A stretch of 64,000 nt of DNA from CAJXMH01 sp040220135. Lineage in GTDB: Bacteria; Bacteroidota; Bacteroidia; Flavobacteriales_E; Vicingaceae. Each line of letters opens with the position of its first letter. The first letter of the stretch is position 1. Shown here in pieces: positions 60,501-64,000 of the stretch. The stretch lies in assembly GCA_040220135.1 (NCBI GenBank), contig JAVJTT010000020.1:310001-374000 (forward strand), given 5' to 3'. Both the position numbers and the translations under genes were made by a program. The notes under the pieces were generated by a model. That model searched no databases and was not told where the DNA came from. It was given only the letters and a program-made list of their open reading frames with translations.

Positions 60501-62421
60501 GAAAGATGATACTTCAGTCTTAATAAGTGGAATAAACGCCTTCAATCAATCGTATGAGTTTAGAGCCCGATCAATCTCAGGTTGTGATGGTGTTACGCCC
60601 GGACCTTGGACGAATATTGAAGTGAAGTCAATTTTCTTAACAGCAGAACAAGAAAAGGACTCTACCTTGGTTCAAGATACCGCGAAAGTCGGATTGCTAT
60701 ATTGGAATTTAACTGGTGCGGCTAATGTTGGTCAGTACGCTATCTTTAAAGCCTTAGAAGACACTGTGGCACCTTTTAATGCGGCACGGTTTGCAGGAGT
60801 GTCGAGCAATGAAACATTTTACAGAGATGCAGATCCTCGAAATAATGAAGGGGATTGCGTACCAACACCTGCTTACCATGTAAAGATCAACCACATTTCA
60901 GGTTGTATTAACCGTTCAAACTATGTTGAAATAGAACTCAAGAACGAAGAAACGCCGCCTGTTCAAATGGTAGATGCAGTTTCAGTGAATCCTTCTACCG
61001 GTCAAGTTGAAATATACTGGTCTGAAAAGTCAGGAGACTATCAGATGGTCAATATAGTTGAAAGGACAGGAGTAAATAATTTTGAGTTTAGAAAAGACAG
61101 TATTGATTGGAATGATAGAAGTTATGCTATTCCCTTAGATAGTCTTGATCCGTTTGATACCACGGTTACTTTGACTTTGCAGTCCCTAGATTTATGTAAC
61201 GGAGTTAATGACTCTCTTGAGCTTTTCGACTACCACACTACCATGGACGTAGACGTAGAATGGGTACAATGTGATTCTAATAACATTTTAACATGGAACC
61301 CCTACACTGACTTCAATGAAGGGGGAGATGATGTTAGTTATGAGATTTATGTCGGAGAAGCTTTAAGAGGTCCGTTTAGCTTAGTGCCAAACAGTACTAC
61401 GCAAGACACTACTTATAAGCACAAAGTTTCAGTAGGAGGTAGATCATATTACTACTACGTTAAGGCAACCAATGGCACGAATACGCATTCTTCAACTTCA
61501 AATGTTGATTCCGATAGTGCTGTTTTCCAAGAAGAGCCGCCTTACCGCTACTTGCATTATGCCACAGTATTGCCTACTAAAGAAGTAGAATTGAGCTTTT
61601 ACAAGGATACTTTGATCGAGCAAGGTGGGTATTCTATCTATCGTGGTCTTTCTAAAGAAGACATGAGAGCCATCGGTAGAGTTGACGGAGCAAGTTCATT
61701 CAAGGACTCGTTAATCACTTATACCGATGCTAGCGCAGCAACCGATGATTATAGCTACTTCTACAATGTGGTGATTGAAAACCAATGTGGAAATGCCATT
61801 GATACTTCAAACTTTGGTCGAAGCATTCACCTTACAGTAGAGCCTGATAATGAAGCCTTGACCAACCACTTGCGTTGGAATGAATACCAAGAGTGGGATA
61901 GTACGGTAGCTTATTACAACATTTACCGAGGCTTTAATGGAGCCAGCGCTACCGAGCAGTATGCCGTGGTACCACCGACGGATAATGGAGATCCAAACTC
62001 TTACATTGATGATGTTTACGACAATGCCTTGGTTATCGGTCAGTTTTGTTACCGAGTGGAAGCCGTTCAAGGGCCAATGACCACCGACTTCCCTAACAAG
62101 CTGAACTCGGCCACTTCATCTTCTAACGAAGTTTGTGTAACGCAAAAACCACTGTTTTATGTTCCAAATGCTTTTGCACCGGACGGCGTAAACAAAGTCT
62201 TTAGTCCAAAAGGTCAATTCTTCGATTTCTCACTTTACGAAATGGTGATTTACAACCGTTGGGGAGAAGAAATCTTTAGAACTAGAGACATTAACAAAGG
62301 TTGGGATGGAACCGTAAATGGGGAGCAAGCACAATTAGGTTCTTACGTCTACACTATCCGATTTGTAGATGCCGATGGTGAAGAACACCGAAGAAAAGGA
62401 ACCGTAACCTTGATCCGGTAA
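57529..62421 (+). CDS. Giant T9SS type B (gliding motility-associated C-terminal) secreted protein
   Basis: The 1630-residue protein has a signal peptide (MKKLILSLIASVMLMGSAKA) followed by SHVLGGEITWKCLSTGKF, the conserved start of a family of large Bacteroidota surface proteins. The body has many Ig/fibronectin-like modules, such as SVEIYWSEKSGD-like and NHLRWNEYQEWDSTVAYYNIYRG, with repeated 'YNIYRG'/'YSIYRG' units in the second half. The end is a T9SS type B sorting domain: FYVPNAFAPDGVNKVFSPKG, MVIYNRWGEEIF, GWDGTVNGEQAQLGSYVYTI and a closing KGTVTLIR. It is secreted through the SprA/T9SS route and is probably an adhesin. It has its own terminator. Confidence 0.88.
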   Translation: MKKLILSLIASVMLMGSAKASHVLGGEITWKCLSTGKFIFYMRVYRDCTGIDFPFQNEQLEIFGSPRPRNGNNVQISSITLKPDSARWQQLRNGDTSPSCADNAPDDPYNCASGDPGTVQQFLYQSDPITLSGVPPVTGWRFVWTAPCCRPNVTNLATAGTMILRAEMFPDANNTNTNPCTDSSPEFKALPTNLICRDYEFTYNHTAIDFDDGDSVAYAWDRTYNTPAGNPTPVPYANRFNFNNPTPDATFSALNIPCTLDPVSGIMRVAVYSGGGALDYLTVVRANSYRDGRLIASVYREIPFVFFDCPNLETGKKNKVPLIYIDGQLASGLVTEVTAGDTVRIPFQAIDQDYTGYGVGLQNVTLTPAGFMFSRDLNDPLLCYGSNNFPCAYLENRSPTFNNNISPPGYDLNGLAGLATELVWTPKCKHLNLDGTGVPGTSEGIFNFVMRVQDDHCPIPGINYPTITVKVKDPIPISQPIMKGASVDLDGVLTYSWAPPLDSTSTFARYRSSHTAPNNGQPPSQYQPLDVISNYQQEKRNTGYPIYANNGGQPDILSSRTLLKDMYFRMLTESGCSQDVRSQNSVPVRVMEVNTTPVGPPAYERSVAQLNWNSPKPDNAFSPDHFIYESPTHYYIWQNDSIEQNGTYLGGEGVKGNWFLRGDTSAKTYVVPTTTCNGRIGFRIEARDTVVIPKAGTALRQNKLDTLTFSTFSVIDTMLMKDRGFIPAPRFDTVEVRMNGDIYFRIDRASAGTVDQFKIFEVDPTIPDTTLLTTMSAAVDSFLYAGGSSGNSNVNYFLLQSRNECDSKAKEFSQLYTNHFSDGYFYPCDPNLPGPTFRVALKDPTGFPNGINGYRVYVDKNSNDGSGPYQLIKTINNANQDSVDVPVEQNREHFIKIVAFDDRSDANIGNAYFPDSTFRGKEIVPAPPIYCTYVEDDGSVTLTFKNIGPKTPENVAAGTVDSTGNWTGYEFQYRAVGAPNWQDYANNNTILKDDTSVLISGINAFNQSYEFRARSISGCDGVTPGPWTNIEVKSIFLTAEQEKDSTLVQDTAKVGLLYWNLTGAANVGQYAIFKALEDTVAPFNAARFAGVSSNETFYRDADPRNNEGDCVPTPAYHVKINHISGCINRSNYVEIELKNEETPPVQMVDAVSVNPSTGQVEIYWSEKSGDYQMVNIVERTGVNNFEFRKDSIDWNDRSYAIPLDSLDPFDTTVTLTLQSLDLCNGVNDSLELFDYHTTMDVDVEWVQCDSNNILTWNPYTDFNEGGDDVSYEIYVGEALRGPFSLVPNSTTQDTTYKHKVSVGGRSYYYYVKATNGTNTHSSTSNVDSDSAVFQEEPPYRYLHYATVLPTKEVELSFYKDTLIEQGGYSIYRGLSKEDMRAIGRVDGASSFKDSLITYTDASAATDDYSYFYNVVIENQCGNAIDTSNFGRSIHLTVEPDNEALTNHLRWNEYQEWDSTVAYYNIYRGFNGASATEQYAVVPPTDNGDPNSYIDDVYDNALVIGQFCYRVEAVQGPMTTDFPNKLNSATSSSNEVCVTQKPLFYVPNAFAPDGVNKVFSPKGQFFDFSLYEMVIYNRWGEEIFRTRDINKGWDGTVNGEQAQLGSYVYTIRFVDADGEEHRRKGTVTLIR

Positions 62422-62446
62422 AACACATCCTTTTATGAATACCGAA

Positions 62447-62473
62447 GGGCCTCGCATTTTGCGGGGCCTTTTT
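62447..62473 (+). terminator. Rho-independent terminator after the giant T9SS gene
   Basis: A 10-bp stem (GGGCCTCGCA with complement 62460-62469, two G-U pairs) and a three-base loop end in a T5 run. It starts 25 bases after the stop codon. Confidence 0.75.
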
Positions 62474-62508
62474 GCATTAATTAACTGTGGGGAAAGGGGC
62501 ATAATGTT

Positions 62509-62516
62509 TATTTTTG
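62509..62516 (+). promoter_or_regulatory. Candidate -7 element of guaB
   Basis: TATTTTTG fits TAnnTTTG and lies 21 bases before the guaB ATG. The -33 region has no clear TTG at the usual spacing. Confidence 0.45.
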
Positions 62517-62537
62517 CGCATCTTAAAAAAAGCTTTC

Positions 62538-64000
62538 ATGAGCGATCATAATTCTACTCAACGTTTCTTGCCTGAAGGCCTAACCTACGACGACGTTTTA
62601 ATGGTTCCGGCCTATTCTGAAGTGATGCCTCGAGAGGTAGACATCAGTACTCAATTCACTAAAAACATACGCCTTAATACGCCCATCGTTTCTGCGGCGA
62701 TGGATACCGTTACCGAATCTGCTCTGGCTATTGCCATTGCCGGTGAAGGAGGAATAGGGGTATTGCACAAAAACATGAGTATTGAGCGTCAGGCGGCCGA
62801 AGTGCGAAAGGTAAAGCGATCAGAAAGTGGCATGATCCAAGATCCCATTACTTTAAGGGAAGGAGCCTCGGTTGCGGATGCCTTAAAACTGATGAAAGAA
62901 AATAGCATCGGTGGGATTCCGGTGGTAGACGACAAACATATCTTAAAAGGAATTGTGACAAACCGCGATTTGCGGTTTCAAAAGAATATGAATGAAAAGG
63001 TAGATCAGGTAATGACTAAAGAAAACATCATTACCACTACCAAAGAAACCGGTTTGGGAGAAGCAGAAGAGATTTTGCAAGATTACAAGATTGAAAAACT
63101 TCCGGTGGTTGATGAAAACAATAAATTGATCGGACTGATCACTTTCCGAGACATTATCAAACTGAGAGAGCGCCCAAATGCCTGTAAAGATGAATTTGGT
63201 CGTTTGCGCGTGGCAGCTGCTGTAGGTGTTACCGGTGATGTAATGGAGCGTATTTCAGCTTTAGTTGAGGTGGGCGTGGATGCCGTGGTGATTGATACCG
63301 CTCACGGTCATTCAAAAGGCGTATTAGAAACTTTAAAGCGCGTTAAAGACAAATTCAAGAAACTTGATATTGTGGTTGGCAACATTGCTACCAAAGAGGC
63401 AGCTTTAGCTTTGGCTGAAGCCGGAGCCGATGCCATAAAAGTAGGAATTGGTCCAGGTTCTATTTGTACTACTCGGGTAATTGCCGGGGTGGGGGTGCCG
63501 CAATTTTCTGCTGTAATGATGGTGGCTGATGCGTTAAAAGGAAGCGGAGTTCCGGTAATTGCAGACGGTGGTTTGCGGTTTACCGGAGATGTGGTGAAAG
63601 CCATTGCCGCAGGAGCAGATACAGCAATGGCTGGTTCACTTTTTGCCGGGGTAGAAGAGTCTCCCGGGGAAACCATTATTTACGAAGGAAGAAAATTTAA
63701 AGCCTATCGAGGAATGGGATCTTTGGAAGCCATGCAAAAAGGCTCTAAGGATCGATATTTCCAAGATATGGAAGACGATATTAAAAAATTGGTTCCTGAA
63801 GGAATAAGCGGAAGGGTTCCTTTTAAGGGCTCTTTGTCTGAAGTCATCTATCAAATGATTGGAGGTATAAGAGCCGGAATGGGTTACTGTGGTTGCAGTA
63901 CCATCGAAAAACTGAAGAATGATTCCACCTTTATCAAGATAACGAATGCGGGAATCAGAGAAAGTCACCCACACGATGTTTCTGTTACCCGAGAAGCTCC
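62538..64000 (+). CDS. guaB: Inosine-5'-monophosphate dehydrogenase (3' end cut off by window)
   Basis: The frame from ATG 62538 is open to the window end (487 codons) and needs only a few more residues. It begins RFLPEGLTYDDVLMVPAYSE, has the CBS pair (about residues 98-210, with GIPVVDD and KLPVVDENNKLIGLIT), the catalytic Cys in GPGSICTTRVIAGVGVPQ, ADGGLRFTGDVVKA, the flap MGSLEAMQKGSKDRYF with GISGRVPFKG and GGIRAGMGYCG. It oxidises IMP to XMP with NAD+, the first committed step of GTP synthesis; CBS domains bind adenine or guanine nucleotides for regulation. Confidence 0.97.
   Translation, partial: MSDHNSTQRFLPEGLTYDDVLMVPAYSEVMPREVDISTQFTKNIRLNTPIVSAAMDTVTESALAIAIAGEGGIGVLHKNMSIERQAAEVRKVKRSESGMIQDPITLREGASVADALKLMKENSIGGIPVVDDKHILKGIVTNRDLRFQKNMNEKVDQVMTKENIITTTKETGLGEAEEILQDYKIEKLPVVDENNKLIGLITFRDIIKLRERPNACKDEFGRLRVAAAVGVTGDVMERISALVEVGVDAVVIDTAHGHSKGVLETLKRVKDKFKKLDIVVGNIATKEAALALAEAGADAIKVGIGPGSICTTRVIAGVGVPQFSAVMMVADALKGSGVPVIADGGLRFTGDVVKAIAAGADTAMAGSLFAGVEESPGETIIYEGRKFKAYRGMGSLEAMQKGSKDRYFQDMEDDIKKLVPEGISGRVPFKGSLSEVIYQMIGGIRAGMGYCGCSTIEKLKNDSTFIKITNAGIRESHPHDVSVTREA

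Overview
The window looks like chromosomal DNA of a member of the Bacteroidota, most probably a marine Flavobacteriales-type bacterium. The evidence is: four large secreted proteins with type IX secretion (T9SS) C-terminal sorting domains; a flavobacterial exosortase (XrtF) locus; a fused isobutyryl-CoA mutase (IcmF); DUF6089 and DUF3667 type proteins; and repeated use of the Bacteroidota promoter form TTG-N19/20-TAnnTTTG. Base composition is low in G+C, and visibly lower still inside the glycan locus. I see no rRNA, tRNA, CRISPR array or insertion sequence.

Layout. (1) 2-1006: 3' part of an M28 metallopeptidase with a PDZ domain. (2) 1003-4601: a small accessory island holding a beta-helix-like two-TM membrane protein preceded by an overlapping 54-codon small ORF with its own promoter, a REP-like palindrome, a RelE/ParE toxin-antitoxin pair and a PIN toxin-antitoxin pair. 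(3) 4724-16288: metabolism and housekeeping: icmF, a lipoprotein, a chalcone-isomerase-like protein, two methyltransferases, a DUF3667 protein, a DPM1-like glycosyltransferase, pruA, a FtsB/DivIC-like protein and fumarylacetoacetase. (4) 16481-23711: two tandem T9SS-secreted multidomain proteins. (5) 23798-29546, minus strand: a LamG-like T9SS protein, a 71-residue PID-CTERM-like exosortase substrate, a two-piece XrtF-associated membrane protein, XrtF itself and glyA. (6) 29757-53426: a 22-gene surface polysaccharide locus, all on the plus strand, many genes overlapping by 1-20 bases. (7) 53427-53841: imperfect ~116-bp direct repeats. (8) 53842-64000: a DUF6089 outer-membrane protein, an M16 peptidase pair, a 1630-residue T9SS type B protein and the start of guaB.

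The polysaccharide locus reads as a Wzx/Wzy-type pathway: chain-length kinase (Wzc-like, with a Gly-Tyr repeat tail), flippase, polymerase, ten glycosyltransferases, and genes for making N-formylated 4-amino-4,6-dideoxyglucose (aminotransferase plus formyltransferase) and UDP-ManNAc (WecB). Two sulfotransferase-like genes, a WcaF-type acetyltransferase and a GNAT protein suggest further decoration. No Wza export protein, initiating sugar-phosphate transferase, RmlA/RmlB or WecC is present here, so these must be encoded elsewhere.

The most interesting points are the exosortase partner split at a T TTA AAA slippery heptamer, the promoter/small ORF/beta-helix membrane protein unit beside two toxin-antitoxin modules, and the unusual cytoplasmic beta-propeller-like and sulfotransferase-like genes inside the glycan locus.
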